This document shows, piece after piece, positions 53,711 to 63,925 of a DNA stretch of 64,000 nucleotides. The DNA comes from Desulfosoma caldarium. Its GTDB lineage: Bacteria > Desulfobacterota > Syntrophobacteria > Syntrophobacterales > DSM-9756. The notes under the pieces are model-generated. The model had not been told where the DNA came from, made no database searches, and saw only the letters and a program-made list of their open reading frames with translations. The DNA lies in NCBI RefSeq assembly GCF_003751385.1, contig NZ_RJVA01000013.1, forward strand, positions 409,900 to 473,899, given 5' to 3'. Each line of letters starts with the position of its first letter. Position 1 is the first letter of the stretch. Both the position numbers and the translations under genes were made by a program.

Positions 53711-56700
53711 TTATTGATGACAAGCTTTGCGGACCAATTCAAGACAATCGGTGCCAAAGCGCGCCGTCATGGCTTCCACAAACCCTTGGGACGGCGTCAC
53801 GTGCAGCTTGCTGTTCAAGGCGATGACGGCCGTCGCCTGGCCGTCCACATCCACATGCAGCATGGTTTGGCAGTTCCCGGCGTGCGCCACCAGCAGGTGG
53901 CGCAAGGTTTCCAGAGTGTTGCGGTCCAGAACATGGGCGGGAAGTTTAATCAGCACAGCATCCACCGATCGGCTTTGCGCCTCTTCCAGGGTGAGAATTT
54001 CATCGGCCAGGACCTTGGATCCCTTTTCGTCGTGCTGCAACGTGCCGAAGATGGCCAGGGGATCGTCCCCATGAAGAAGGAAGCGGGCCTTGAGATAAGT
54101 TTCGGGAAAGCACACCACTTCCAGTGTCCCTTCCTTGTCTTCGAGGTTGAGGAACGCCATGCGTTCTCCCTTTTTGGTCGTCACTTCTTTGGTCAAGGAA
54201 ACCAGCCCGCACAGAATGACCTTGGCCCCCTCTGGCTTTTCTCGAACCTTCTGCGTGTCCGCCGTGCAGAGGGTTTTGAGAATATCCATATAATGGTCCA
54301 GAGGGTGTCCGGAAATGTAAAAGCCGAGGGTTTCCTTTTCGTAGTTAAGGACCGTTCGGCTGTCCCAGGAGGGCACTTCGGGAAGGCTTTGGGGTTCCGG
54401 ACTGTGATCACTAGAGGCGCGGAGCAGATCAAAGAGACTCAGTTGCCCGGCGTTGCGGTCCCGCTGCCGAACCTGAGCTCTTTCTAAGGCCTGATCCATG
54501 GCGGCCAGAACCCTGGCTCGGTCCGGGTGAATGGAGTCAAAAGCACCGCACTTGATCAAGTGTTCCAGAACGCGGCGGTTGACTTTGGAAGAGTCCACAC
54601 GTTCGCAAAAATTGTAGATAGACGTAAACGGGCCGTCTTTGGCCCGCGCGGCCAGAATGGCTTCAATGGCCCCTTCGCCCACGTTTTTCACCGCGCCGAG
54701 CCCGAAGCGAATCTTGCCTTCCACGACGGTAAAGTCCAGTTCGCTGACGTTGACGTCGGGCGGCAGCACCGCAATGTTCTTGTCGCGACATTCGTTGATG
54801 AGTTTGACCACCTGGTCGGTGTTGCTAAGAAAACTGTTGAGTAAGGCGGCCATGAATTCCACGGGATAATGGGCCTTGAGGTAGGCGGTCTGGTAGGCGA
54901 TGAGGGCGTAGGCGGCGCTGTGGGATTTGTTAAAGCCGTAGCCGGCAAACTTGTCCATGAGGTCAAAGATATGGTTGGCTTTGGTGAGGTCGATACCGTT
55001 TTCCCTGGCGCCGGCCAGAAAACGTTCGCGCTGGGCAGCCATGACTTCCGGAATCTTTTTGCCCATGGCCCGCCGCAAAATGTCGGCTTCGCCCAAAGTG
55101 TAGTTGGCCAAAACTCGAGCGATTTCCATGACCTGTTCTTGGTACAGAATGACGCCATAGGTGGATTCGAGAATTGGCCGAAGCGGTTCCAGGTCGTAAC
55201 TCATCGGAATGCGCCCGTGTTTTCCATCAATGTAATGGTCTACCATGCCGCTTTTGATGGGCCCCGGTCGATACAAGGCCACCAAGGCCACGATGTCGTC
55301 AAAGCGTTCGGGCTGAAGGCGCACCAGAATATCCCGCATTCCTGAACTTTCCAGCTGAAAAACACCCGTGGTATCGGCGCGACCGAGAAGCTGATACGTC
55401 TTAGGGTCATCGAGGGGAAGCCGTTTCATGTCCAGCCGAACCCCGTGGTTTTTTTCGATGAGCTGCACGGCGTTGTGAATCACTGTGAGGTTTCTCAGGC
55501 CGAGAAAGTCGAACTTGATGAGCCCCGCTTTTTCCACGTACTTCATGGAAAACTGGGTAACCACCTTGCCGTCTTGGTCTCGAAAAAGAGGCATGTATTC
55601 CACGAGGGGTTTGTCGCTGATGACCACTCCGGCGGCATGAGTGGATGCATGGCGCGTGAGGCCTTCCAGAGCCTGAGCGATTTCAAAGAGTTCTCGAATT
55701 TGTGGATTGTCGCGCTGCAGTTCCACGAGGCGAGGTTCCTGCTCAAAGGCTTTCGCAAGGGTTACGTCCGGCCCGGCGGGAATCAGCTTGGCGATCTTAT
55801 CCACTTCATTGTACGGCATGGCCAGAGCGCGCCCTACGTCCCGCACCACGGCTTTGGCCTGCATGGTGCCAAAGGTGGCGATCTGGGCCACTTGGTCCCT
55901 GCCGTATTTTTCCGACACGTACCGAAAGACCTCATCCCGGCCCAGCACACAAAAATCCACGTCGATATCGGGCATGCTGATGCGTTCCTTATTTAGGAAT
56001 CGCTCAAAGATCAGGCCGTGCTCGATGGGATCCAAATCCGTAATGCCCATGACGTAGGCGACCAGACTTCCGGCGGCAGAACCTCGGCCCGGCCCCACCG
56101 GAATGCCACGGTTCTTGGCGTAGGCGATAAAATCGGCCACGATAAGAAAATAGGCCGCAAAGCCCATATCCACGATAACATCCAGTTCGTACTGAAGCCG
56201 CTTGCGGTATTCTTCCAGATCCTGGTCGGAAAGGTGGGGCCGGTTGTGGCGAATTTCCGAGAGCCTTTTTTCAAAGCCTTTCATGGCCGTTTTGCGAAAC
56301 TGCGTCTCAATGGATTCACCGTTGGGCACCGGAAACACGGGAAAGTGATACTCCCCCAAAGGGATCTTCAATGAACACATATCGGCAATGCGCACGGTGT
56401 TTTCCAAGGCTTCGGGCACATGAGAAAATTCCCTAAACATTTCCTCGGGGGATTTGAAATAGAGCTGATCTGTTCGAAATTTCATGCGCTTTTCATCCAG
56501 AACGTTTTTTCCCGTCTGAATGCACAGAAGAATGTCGTGAGCGCGAGCGTCGCTGCGTGTGAGGTAGTGGCAGTCGTTGGTAGCCACCAGAGGTAGGCCG
56601 GTCTCTTTGGCCAGGGCAATGATTTTTTCGTTTACTATGGCCTGTTCGGGAATGCCGTTGGCTTGAATTTCCAGAAAGAAGCGGTCCTCGCCAAAAATTT

Positions 56701-57220
56701 CTTGGTATTCTCGAGCTGCACGACGCGCGGCGTCCGCTCTGTCGTGCAAAAGTTCCATAGCCACCTCCCCTTTCAGGCAACCAGACAGAGCGATGAGGCC
56801 TTCGTGATGAGCGCGAAGCAGTTCCTTGTCAGCTCGAGGTTTGTAATAGAACCCTTCCAAGTATCCTAGAGTGACGATTTTCAGAAGGTTTTTGTAACCG
56901 GTGAGGTCTTGAGCCAGCAGGATCAGATGCTGATTCCTGTCGTCGTCGGCTCCATTTGTTGCCGTTCCGGCAGGACCAAAAGCGCCTCGCGTATGACGGC
57001 CTCTGGGCGCAAGATAGATTTCGCAGCCGATGATAGGTTTGATTCCTGCCTTTTTAGCTTTTTCGTAGAATTCCAGAGCCCCGAACATGTTGCCATGGTC
57101 GGTGACGGCCACGGCATGCATTTCAAATTCCTTGGCTTTGTGAACGAGATCGTCCAAGCGAATGGCGCCGTCCAGAAGACTGTACTGGCTGTGTACATGC
57201 AAGTGAACAAAAGGTGGCAT
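53711..57220 (-). CDS. dnaE: DNA polymerase III alpha subunit
   Basis: A 1169-residue replicative polymerase. The N-terminal PHP domain shows HVHSQYSLLDG and VTDHGNMFG. The palm has GRGSAAGSLVAYVMGI and the catalytic PDIDVDF. The fingers, beta-clamp-binding, HhH and OB-fold regions follow to the C-terminus (ILCGLVSLTKEVTTKKGERMAFL). It is of full DnaE1 length. GAGGAGG precedes the ATG. It is followed by Mth938-like, holC and TPR genes. Confidence 0.97.
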   Translation of the reverse strand: MPPFVHLHVHSQYSLLDGAIRLDDLVHKAKEFEMHAVAVTDHGNMFGALEFYEKAKKAGIKPIIGCEIYLAPRGRHTRGAFGPAGTATNGADDDRNQHLILLAQDLTGYKNLLKIVTLGYLEGFYYKPRADKELLRAHHEGLIALSGCLKGEVAMELLHDRADAARRAAREYQEIFGEDRFFLEIQANGIPEQAIVNEKIIALAKETGLPLVATNDCHYLTRSDARAHDILLCIQTGKNVLDEKRMKFRTDQLYFKSPEEMFREFSHVPEALENTVRIADMCSLKIPLGEYHFPVFPVPNGESIETQFRKTAMKGFEKRLSEIRHNRPHLSDQDLEEYRKRLQYELDVIVDMGFAAYFLIVADFIAYAKNRGIPVGPGRGSAAGSLVAYVMGITDLDPIEHGLIFERFLNKERISMPDIDVDFCVLGRDEVFRYVSEKYGRDQVAQIATFGTMQAKAVVRDVGRALAMPYNEVDKIAKLIPAGPDVTLAKAFEQEPRLVELQRDNPQIRELFEIAQALEGLTRHASTHAAGVVISDKPLVEYMPLFRDQDGKVVTQFSMKYVEKAGLIKFDFLGLRNLTVIHNAVQLIEKNHGVRLDMKRLPLDDPKTYQLLGRADTTGVFQLESSGMRDILVRLQPERFDDIVALVALYRPGPIKSGMVDHYIDGKHGRIPMSYDLEPLRPILESTYGVILYQEQVMEIARVLANYTLGEADILRRAMGKKIPEVMAAQRERFLAGARENGIDLTKANHIFDLMDKFAGYGFNKSHSAAYALIAYQTAYLKAHYPVEFMAALLNSFLSNTDQVVKLINECRDKNIAVLPPDVNVSELDFTVVEGKIRFGLGAVKNVGEGAIEAILAARAKDGPFTSIYNFCERVDSSKVNRRVLEHLIKCGAFDSIHPDRARVLAAMDQALERAQVRQRDRNAGQLSLFDLLRASSDHSPEPQSLPEVPSWDSRTVLNYEKETLGFYISGHPLDHYMDILKTLCTADTQKVREKPEGAKVILCGLVSLTKEVTTKKGERMAFLNLEDKEGTLEVVCFPETYLKARFLLHGDDPLAIFGTLQHDEKGSKVLADEILTLEEAQSRSVDAVLIKLPAHVLDRNTLETLRHLLVAHAGNCQTMLHVDVDGQATAVIALNSKLHVTPSQGFVEAMTARFGTDCLELVRKACHQ

Positions 57221-57276
57221 GCCTCCTCCTCACCCATTCTTCACCCTGATCGTCCCGTAGCGTGGCCACTTCCGAG

Positions 57277-59490
57277 TCAGCCCATATCTGAAAAGCGCTC
57301 GATCTTTCCTTCATGATCCTGTAGGTTAGATCGCCTTGCCTTGGGGTTGGGAATGGGTTTTCGATCAAAGTTGAACAGAGAATACGGACCGTCGGCACGC
57401 CGACGCTGGAAAGCGCTTAGCAGTCGCTCCCACTGTCCGGCTTCCATCGGCGTGAAGCTTTCGCCCAAGTCTATGAGGAACGTGCGGTACCCCATGGCTT
57501 CCAGTTCGGGAACTTTCTCAAACCAATTGCAGGGCCGGTCAGCATAAAGGGCGGCCAGAGGCCCTTCCCTACGATACACATAGACGTCTCCGCGCAGTGT
57601 TCTGAGCGGTCGGTTTTCCAAAAGGGGCGGCTGAATCCGGGAAAGAAACAGCGAAGGCCGGCCATACACCGACACGACGGGAATTGAAGGCACGGGGTCT
57701 GCGACGATCTCACGAAGTTCGTCTCGCGTGATTTCCCACGACAGCACCACGCAACGACAACCGGCCTCCGCCACGGCCGCCATGGCGGCCTTGTTGCGCA
57801 CATTCATGCGGGATCCCGCGACGAGAAAAATCTTTTCGCTTTCAAACATCCAGTCCAGGTGGCTCCAGTTGTTGATCTCCCAAGCTCGATAACCTTTGGA
57901 CACATACCAGGCCACGGCCTTACGGTAGTACTCCACGTCCTTTTCAAATAGGACGGGGGGAAGAGCCCAGCCGAATCGTTTTTTTTGCGCTTCGTGCAGG
58001 CGTCTCTTAGCCACCTTTTCCAGGTTCTCTCGGCTGGCCACAAGCCAGACCCTCTGAGCGGGTGAGCTCATGGCACGCCCGAGATCGGAGAGCGAACGGA
58101 TCTTTATCCATAGAGACGGCGTCAGTCGCCGCACATTTAATGGCCCGCGGAAGAAATGCTCCTCGAGGGACTCATGGCGGTTCCACTGATGGCGGTAAGA
58201 AAGGGGCCGAGGGGCGTCCCGAACAATGGATTGCCAGAGCTTGTTTACTGGTAGTGGTTTTCTTCCGATGCGAAAAAGACGAGCCCCCGTAACGAGTTCC
58301 ACGGGGGTCCTCGTGGTGAAGAGCACGGAACCCCGGGCCGAGGTCTCCTCCATGAACGTTCCATCTTGAGCCTGAATACCGTCTAGAACGAAAGAGGGCG
58401 CTTCTTTGCCATCGGGGGATTCCGGGCGCAATCGGTCGCCCACGCGCACCGGATGGCGAAGATCGACCTTCAGCCCGTCGAGGCCTACGGACCTGACGGT
58501 CGCGACCCACAGGCCACTGGATCCGGAACGGTGCGGACTGAGGATTTCTTTCGAGGGATCTTTGCCGAAAAAAGCGTCGGTGAGGCGGCGTGCTGGCGCT
58601 CGAGTGAGCCAATCGCGGGCTTCTTCCACGGCCACGTGAACTCGGTCGTCGGGAGTGTCTAACACGTGTCGGTAGGCGCGAACCACGGTGGCGATGTATT
58701 CGGCATCCTTCATGCGCCCTTCGATCTTCAGGGCGGCCAGGCCGAGTTTCCTCAGGTGAGGAAGGTGAGCCAGGGCGGAAAAATCGTTGCAGGAAAAGAA
58801 ATACCCGGATTTTCGGTCTTGGACGTAACGAAGACGACAGGGTTGCACACACCGGCCTTGCAGACCGCTGTGCCCGCCGCGAAAACTGCTGGCCAAACAA
58901 AGCCCGGAAATGGAGTAGCAAAGGGCTCCATGGACGAAAATTTCCAGTTCCGCTTGAGTTTTTCGCCGAATGGCTTGAATCTCTTCCAGTGTGAGTTCTC
59001 GAGCGAGGACGATGCGGCGTGCGCCGAGCCTTTCCAGAACGTTTACTCCAGCACTGTTGTGCACAGCGGTGAGGGTGCTGGCGTGTAGAGGAAGAGAAGG
59101 AAAATGATGACGGCACAGAAAAAAAAGACCGGGATCCTGAACAATGAGCGCGTCCACACCGAGGTCTGAAAGGGCCTGCAGGGTGTCCATCACAGAGGGG
59201 ATTTCTTGACCCGTGACGACGCTGTTCAGAGCCACGTAGACTGCCACACCTCGACGGTGCGTGAAAGGAAGAAGCCGGGCCAGATCGTCCAGAGTGAAAT
59301 TGACGGCGTGAGCGCGAGCACTGAAGTTTTTTAGGCCGAGGTAGATGGCATCTGCGCCGTTTTCTACGGCAGCCCACAGCGCTTCCCAGTGTCCTGCCGG
59401 AGCCAACAGTTCGGGCAAGACGCTTCCGCTTCCATGGAGTGTTCGGGGCTTTTTCGGCATGAGTTCTGCCATCTCCTTGCAGCCTTTCAT
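57277..59490 (-). CDS. U32 family peptidase / RNA-modification-type protein
   Basis: About 737 residues. ELLAPAGHWEALWAAVENGADAIYLG and the cysteine set HGALCYSISGLC...GRCVQPCRL are U32 hallmarks. Bacterial U32 members include RlhA (23S rRNA hydroxylation) and TrhP (tRNA). This long form has additional C-terminal domains. It overlaps the creatininase stop by ATGA (start 59490; 59472 is possible). Confidence 0.88.
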   Translation of the reverse strand: MKGCKEMAELMPKKPRTLHGSGSVLPELLAPAGHWEALWAAVENGADAIYLGLKNFSARAHAVNFTLDDLARLLPFTHRRGVAVYVALNSVVTGQEIPSVMDTLQALSDLGVDALIVQDPGLFFLCRHHFPSLPLHASTLTAVHNSAGVNVLERLGARRIVLARELTLEEIQAIRRKTQAELEIFVHGALCYSISGLCLASSFRGGHSGLQGRCVQPCRLRYVQDRKSGYFFSCNDFSALAHLPHLRKLGLAALKIEGRMKDAEYIATVVRAYRHVLDTPDDRVHVAVEEARDWLTRAPARRLTDAFFGKDPSKEILSPHRSGSSGLWVATVRSVGLDGLKVDLRHPVRVGDRLRPESPDGKEAPSFVLDGIQAQDGTFMEETSARGSVLFTTRTPVELVTGARLFRIGRKPLPVNKLWQSIVRDAPRPLSYRHQWNRHESLEEHFFRGPLNVRRLTPSLWIKIRSLSDLGRAMSSPAQRVWLVASRENLEKVAKRRLHEAQKKRFGWALPPVLFEKDVEYYRKAVAWYVSKGYRAWEINNWSHLDWMFESEKIFLVAGSRMNVRNKAAMAAVAEAGCRCVVLSWEITRDELREIVADPVPSIPVVSVYGRPSLFLSRIQPPLLENRPLRTLRGDVYVYRREGPLAALYADRPCNWFEKVPELEAMGYRTFLIDLGESFTPMEAGQWERLLSAFQRRRADGPYSLFNFDRKPIPNPKARRSNLQDHEGKIERFSDMG

Positions 59491-60194
59491 GCCACGGGGT
59501 CGCTCCATGTTTGAAGCCGTTCGATTAAGACCATCAGGGCCGTCACGGAAGCTTCCATGAGCTGGCGACCCTTTTCTGCGGAGGCCGCCTTGGGGTTTCC
59601 CCAGACCCCCGAGGGCCAATAGGACCTCTTATGACGCACAAGAATATGATCGGGAAAGCTGGGATGGGCTTCGTCCGCTGTTCCCTGGACCCACTGAGGG
59701 TGCAAATGGAGCATGAGAGACGTTTCCACTTCACCGGCGTGAGAGTCGTTGGGGGTCTCCTGAAGGTGTGTCCAGGCTTTGCGGCCTATGTCCAGCACGG
59801 AACAGACGGCCAGGCGCAAGTCCGAAAACCGATGCATGAGTTCTTCGCCGGCGTCCACCAGCGTCGCCATGTGGGTTCCTCCCGCGTGGCCGCTTAGGAT
59901 GAGCGCATTTCTCATCCCTTGGTGATAAAAGCCTTTCACCACATCCTGAATGAGGGCATGAAGCGTGCGTGACCGAAGGCTCACGGTACCCGGGTGTTCA
60001 CTAGAACTTCGGCACAATCCATACCACAATGGAGGTGCCGACCAGACGGGCATGCGGCGGGCCACGGCATTGGCGAGGGCCACCGCATGAAGCGTGTCGG
60101 TGCCCAGAGGAAGATGCGGCCCGTGTTCTTCCACGGAACCGCATGGAATAATGACAGTACGAATCTTCTGCCGTTCCTTTTCAAAAAACTCCAT
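59487..60194 (-). CDS. Creatininase family amidohydrolase
   Basis: A 235-residue metal-dependent amidohydrolase. PCGSVEEHGPHLPLGTD holds the metal-binding Glu, His and Asp; SGHAGGTH and SHAGEVETS complete the site. The substrate is probably not creatinine; the same fold includes enzymes of riboflavin/F420 and mycofactocin (MftE) metabolism. ATG 60194 follows GGAAG; the frame opens further upstream. Confidence 0.85.
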   Translation of the reverse strand: MEFFEKERQKIRTVIIPCGSVEEHGPHLPLGTDTLHAVALANAVARRMPVWSAPPLWYGLCRSSSEHPGTVSLRSRTLHALIQDVVKGFYHQGMRNALILSGHAGGTHMATLVDAGEELMHRFSDLRLAVCSVLDIGRKAWTHLQETPNDSHAGEVETSLMLHLHPQWVQGTADEAHPSFPDHILVRHKRSYWPSGVWGNPKAASAEKGRQLMEASVTALMVLIERLQTWSDPVA

Positions 60195-60427
60195 CGTACA
60201 TTCTTCCAGAACAGGCACAGCCTCCTCCGAATCGTAAAGTTGTTTTCCACCCCTTTTAGTGAGCACACCATCCTTATCCCGATCCACACATCGGAAGCAA
60301 GTGGCATGGACGCCGCAAGACTCGTTCAAACACTTTTATAATGTGAGAGCTGGGGGGTTATCATGCAATGCTCCAGGTGGGTGCAGGACCGGTGATGCGC
60401 AGTGCCCGTGGGCCGCGCGCCTTTCTA

Positions 60428-60456
60428 TTGACCTTTTAAGGCCAAAAAAGTTAAAG
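60428..60456 (+). promoter_or_regulatory. Possible promoter of the coiled-coil gene
   Basis: TTGACC at 60428-60433, a 17-bp spacer and TTAAAG at 60451-60456, 43 bp before 60500. The -35 is good and the -10 poor. Confidence 0.35.
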
Positions 60457-60499
60457 GAAGACCATTCTGGACCGTGAGTAAATTTTTCGGGAAAGAAAC

Positions 60500-61426
60500 A
60501 TGGAACAAACCACCAGCCAAGGACTCACCAGCGAGCTCTACAAGACCATCATCGCGATCGTCGATGAGCGAGTCCGCGAAATCCGCGTCACTCGAGAGGG
60601 CTTCGACGACCTCAAACAAGTGGTGCGAGAACTGGCGGAGGCGCAAAAGCGCACAGAAGAGCGTTTGGACAGCCTGGCGGCCAAAGTCGAAGATCTGACG
60701 GAGGCGCAGAAACGCACGGAGGCCCGAGTCGAGGAGCTGGCGGAGGCGCAGAAGCGCACAGAAGAGCGTTTGGACAGCCTGGCGGCCAAAGTCGAGGAGC
60801 TGGCGGAGGCGCAGAAACGCACGGAGGCCCGAGTCGAGGAGCTGGCGGAGGCGCAGAAGCGCACAGAAGAGCGTTTGGACAGCCTGGCGGCCCGAGTCGA
60901 GGAGCTGGCGGAGGCGCAGAAGCGCACGGAGGCCCGAGTCGAGGAGCTGGCGGAGGCGCAGAAAAAAACCGAATTCAAGCTGGCTACCCTGACTGAAGAG
61001 CACCGCAAGACGCGGGAAATGCTGGGCGGTTTGGCGCACACGGTGGGATACCGCCTTGAAGATGAAGCCATTTGGGCACTGCCGCGTCTGTTGGCTCGCG
61101 ATTTCGGCATGACGATCGAGGCGCCGTTGGAACGCAGCTGGCTCGAATCCGGCCCCAATCGTTATATGGAAGTCAATATTTGGGGTTCGGGTGCGTTGGA
61201 GGGCCGGAGGGTCCATATCTTTGGTGAAGCGAAGTCGCAACTCAAAAAGAGCGACGTGGACAAGTTCCTTGTCACGGTGGCCAAGGTTCGCCAGATTACC
61301 GGCACGGAGGTTTTTCCGGTTCTTGTCACGTACCAGACATCTCCGAGCGTGAAGCGGGCCGCGGCCGAAAAGGGTATCAAGCTCTACATGTCTTACGAGC
61401 TTCGAGTTTCCGATTCAACTTCGTGA
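60500..61426 (+). CDS. Coiled-coil repeat protein with PD-(D/E)XK nuclease-like domain
   Basis: A 308-residue protein. Residues 46-150 are three almost identical 35-residue units ([14 protein letters not shown].. then [14 protein letters not shown]), a heptad coiled coil. The C-terminal ~140 residues look like the DUF3782-type restriction-like fold: GEAKSQL supplies the E-x-K, preceded by MEVNIWG. Such proteins are common orphans in archaea, cyanobacteria and deltaproteobacteria. The nuclease role is an inference. Confidence 0.8.
   Translation: MEQTTSQGLTSELYKTIIAIVDERVREIRVTREGFDDLKQVVRELAEAQKRTEERLDSLAAKVEDLTEAQKRTEARVEELAEAQKRTEERLDSLAAKVEELAEAQKRTEARVEELAEAQKRTEERLDSLAARVEELAEAQKRTEARVEELAEAQKKTEFKLATLTEEHRKTREMLGGLAHTVGYRLEDEAIWALPRLLARDFGMTIEAPLERSWLESGPNRYMEVNIWGSGALEGRRVHIFGEAKSQLKKSDVDKFLVTVAKVRQITGTEVFPVLVTYQTSPSVKRAAAEKGIKLYMSYELRVSDSTS
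60635..60949 (+). repeat. 105-bp tandem repeat, three copies
   Basis: Units begin at 60635, 60740 and 60845 and encode 35 residues each (21+14 pattern); a partial unit follows at 60950. Copies 2 and 3 are nearly identical in DNA, including silent positions. The period is a multiple of three and keeps the heptad phase. Confidence 0.9.
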
Positions 61427-61496
61427 AGATCAACATGATTGTGTTGGGCCTTTCTGGTGGGCATTTTCTCTTCAACACCGATGTTCTTTGAATGGG

Positions 61497-61880
61497 ATGC
61501 CCCATGCCTCAACTTTCGGAGATCGAGGGCACTATTTGGAGATGTTCTCGTCATGGCTTCTGATCGGTTATTTTATCTCACGGCTTGCAGCATCCCCAAG
61601 TGTTCTCACCGGGACCAGGTAAACGGTGACCCAGGTGCTCGACCAGGTCGTGGCCTCTCACGTCCCAAAGACCCAGCCGATGTCTTGAGAAAAATTCATT
61701 GCCGCCTTTTTTGGAGGCGTCGCCGTTTGGGCAGGTCAACGCGCCTCAGATCTTTTTATCATCAACGGCCTGGACGGCGGGTCGAAAGATCCGACGCTTC
61801 AGCAGATTTGCGAACTTTACGCAGACACTTACCACGAATGGTCACAACGGTGTTCAACCCGGGACCGCCTTAACCAGTGA
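61497..61880 (+). pseudogene. Possible decayed gene with two in-frame stops
   Basis: One frame runs from ATG 61497 to the stop at 61878-61880 and reads protein-like on both sides of TAA (61620) and TGA (61686); for example, after the TGA it gives FFGGVAVWAGQRASDLFI and LQQICELYADTYHEWSQRC. Family not recognised. A chance frame cannot be ruled out. Confidence 0.3.
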
Positions 61881-62322
61881 ATATCGACTGGACAAAGTGG
61901 CATCTGTACTCATGAGGACGCCCGTGAGGGTTCGCGAGCAATAACCTTTCAAGGCAAGGATTGCCTCATTGGGTCATAACCACCGTGCGGTGTTGGTTGA
62001 GGATTTCGGACCTACGAGGGGCACCTGCGCCGATACAGGCACATGGGTGGACGGCTAGGAGATGACTTGAGTGGAAGCCCAAGAAGGTGAGGGCGGGTTT
62101 CATTAAGTGTCTCTTTGGCATATCGGGCAGTGAATCTCTTGTCTCCGGCACTGAGGCTTGTGGGTGAGAGATCCTCCCACTGCCGTTAAATGATCGATGG
62201 AGAGGGTCGAGGCTACTGGGGGGAACAAACCCTGGGCAAACCGCCCCGGGGCCCTTCTTTGACGGCATATTCTATGGTGCCGATGGGAACGCCATGATCT
62301 GGCGACTGAGGATGAACAATCG
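61881..62322. other. Gene-poor region
   Basis: About 440 bp with no convincing reading frame on either strand, no tRNA and no recognised repeat. Together with the decayed frame upstream it forms the least coding stretch of the window. Confidence 0.5.
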
Positions 62323-62598
62323 GTGTTGGAATGGCACGCGCACTTGAGTCTTCCGGTGGTGGCGTTGGCGGTGGGAGTCAATGTGCCGTTTGGCTATTGG
62401 CGCGCTCATGTCCAGCGGTTTTCACGGGCATGGTTCCTGGCCATCCATCTTCCCGTGCCGCTGGTTGTCGCCCTGCGACTCGTGTCGGGGCAAGGTTGGC
62501 GGCTGGCTTCCATCGCCGTGTTCGTCGGGGCTTTTTGCCTTGGGCAATGGTTGGGTGGTATGGCTTACCGGGTTTTTAAGAAAGGTCGCAGGCTGTGA
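62323..62598 (+). CDS. Small membrane protein
   Basis: A 91-residue protein with three hydrophobic segments ([47 protein letters not shown]) and a basic C-terminus. It starts at GTG 62323. No named family. It is 46 bp before the DJ-1/PfpI gene. Confidence 0.65.
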   Translation: MLEWHAHLSLPVVALAVGVNVPFGYWRAHVQRFSRAWFLAIHLPVPLVVALRLVSGQGWRLASIAVFVGAFCLGQWLGGMAYRVFKKGRRL

Positions 62599-62644
62599 TG
62601 GATGCATTGGCCGTAAGGTAACCTCAAGAGAAAGGAACGATTCT

Positions 62645-63232
62645 ATGGCGGGCAAAAAGATTTTGATGCTGGTGGGAGATTTCGTGGAAGACTACGAGGT
62701 GATGGTTCCTTTCCAGATGCTCTTGATGGTGGGGCATACGGTGCATGCAGTGTGCCCGGGCAAGAAGGCAGGGGACAAGGTTCGAACCGCGGTCCACGAT
62801 TTCGAAGGGGATCAGACCTACAGCGAAAAACCCGGCCATAATTTTACTCTCAACGCCACCTTTGATGAGATCCGTCCCGAAGACTACGACGGCCTGGTTA
62901 TACCCGGCGGAAGGGCCCCCGAATACATTCGCCTCAACGCGAAAGTTTTAGACATAGTGCGTCATTTTGCCCAAGCACAAAAGCCCATCGCTTCCATCTG
63001 CCATGGCCAGCTAGTGCTTGTGGCTGCCGGGGTGCTTCAAGGCCGCACCTGTACGGCGTATCCCGCGATCAAGCCCGACGTGGTGGCGGCGGGAGCTTCC
63101 TGGGCCGATGTGAATGACACATTCTCTAACGCCGAGGTGGACGGCTACCTGGTGACGGCCCCAGCTTGGCCCGCTCATCCCGCATGGATGCGCAAGTTCA
63201 TGGAACTGCTGGGAACTCGTATCGAACCGTGA
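62645..63232 (+). CDS. DJ-1/PfpI family protein
   Basis: A 195-residue class I glutamine amidotransferase-like protein. The N-terminal [23 protein letters not shown] carries the conserved acidic residue; the nucleophile elbow is [10 protein letters not shown] with Cys. Relatives are deglycases, chaperones or proteases; the actual activity is not deducible. AAAGGA is upstream of ATG 62645. Confidence 0.88.
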   Translation: MAGKKILMLVGDFVEDYEVMVPFQMLLMVGHTVHAVCPGKKAGDKVRTAVHDFEGDQTYSEKPGHNFTLNATFDEIRPEDYDGLVIPGGRAPEYIRLNAKVLDIVRHFAQAQKPIASICHGQLVLVAAGVLQGRTCTAYPAIKPDVVAAGASWADVNDTFSNAEVDGYLVTAPAWPAHPAWMRKFMELLGTRIEP

Positions 63233-63251
63233 TCTCCATGAGGGCATGACT

Positions 63252-63905
63252 ATGTGGGAATTGTTGGCCATCGGGGCAGGCTCATTTACCGTGGCCCTTT
63301 CAGGGGCTCTCATGCCCGGGCCCCTTCTGACCATCACCATTACGGAATCGGTGCGACGCGGGTTTCGAGCTGGCCCATGGCTCATGACGGGCCATGCTGT
63401 GTTGGAGCTTGTCGTGGTCGTAGCCGTGGTGCTGGGGCTCGGGCCTTTCCTTAAGAAACCCACCGTCATGGGGGCCATTGCTCTGGGTGGCGGGGCCTTT
63501 TTGCTGATGATGGGCGTGGACATGGTTCGCAGCGCCACTCGTCTCTCGTTCAACCTGCACGCCCAAGAGTCTACTGAAACTTCGGGACGTCACCCCGTGG
63601 TACTGGGTGTTTTGGCAAGCCTTGCCAATCCTTATTGGACATTGTGGTGGGCTACTATCGGCTTGGGATATTTGGTGACGGCCATGAAAGTCGGTCCATG
63701 GGGCGTGGGTTGCTTTTTCGTTGGCCATGTTGTCGCGGATTTTGCCTGGTACAGCCTGGTGTCGTTGGGGGTGACCCAAGGGACACGGTTTCTAGGCGAC
63801 CGTAGCTACCGATGGGTCTTACGGTTTTGCGGGCTGTTTCTTGTGGGTTTTGGGGCATGGTTTTTGTGGTCGGCCAAGAGCTTCTTGTCCCAGGCCTTTG
63901 CCTAA
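63252..63905 (+). CDS. LysE/RhtB family exporter
   Basis: A 217-residue membrane protein with six predicted helices. The N-terminal LSGALMPGPLLTITITESVRRGFRAG is the LysE signature (PGP-x-G-like), and ASLANPYWTLWWATIG is the second conserved block. It probably exports an amino acid or related solute. GAGGG lies 7 nt before ATG 63252; ATG 63246 is also possible. Confidence 0.9.
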   Translation: MWELLAIGAGSFTVALSGALMPGPLLTITITESVRRGFRAGPWLMTGHAVLELVVVVAVVLGLGPFLKKPTVMGAIALGGGAFLLMMGVDMVRSATRLSFNLHAQESTETSGRHPVVLGVLASLANPYWTLWWATIGLGYLVTAMKVGPWGVGCFFVGHVVADFAWYSLVSLGVTQGTRFLGDRSYRWVLRFCGLFLVGFGAWFLWSAKSFLSQAFA

Positions 63906-63925
63906 GTGTCAGGTCCCGCAAAGTC

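Noticed and set aside
61686..61730. TGA in the decayed frame as a selenocysteine codon
   Set aside because: A TAA upstream in the same frame and only a weak CGCC/GGCG hairpin downstream make recoding unlikely.
61439..61873. 144-residue Arg-rich frame in the gene-poor gap
   Set aside because: Its composition is typical of an out-of-frame reading and there is no ribosome-binding site.
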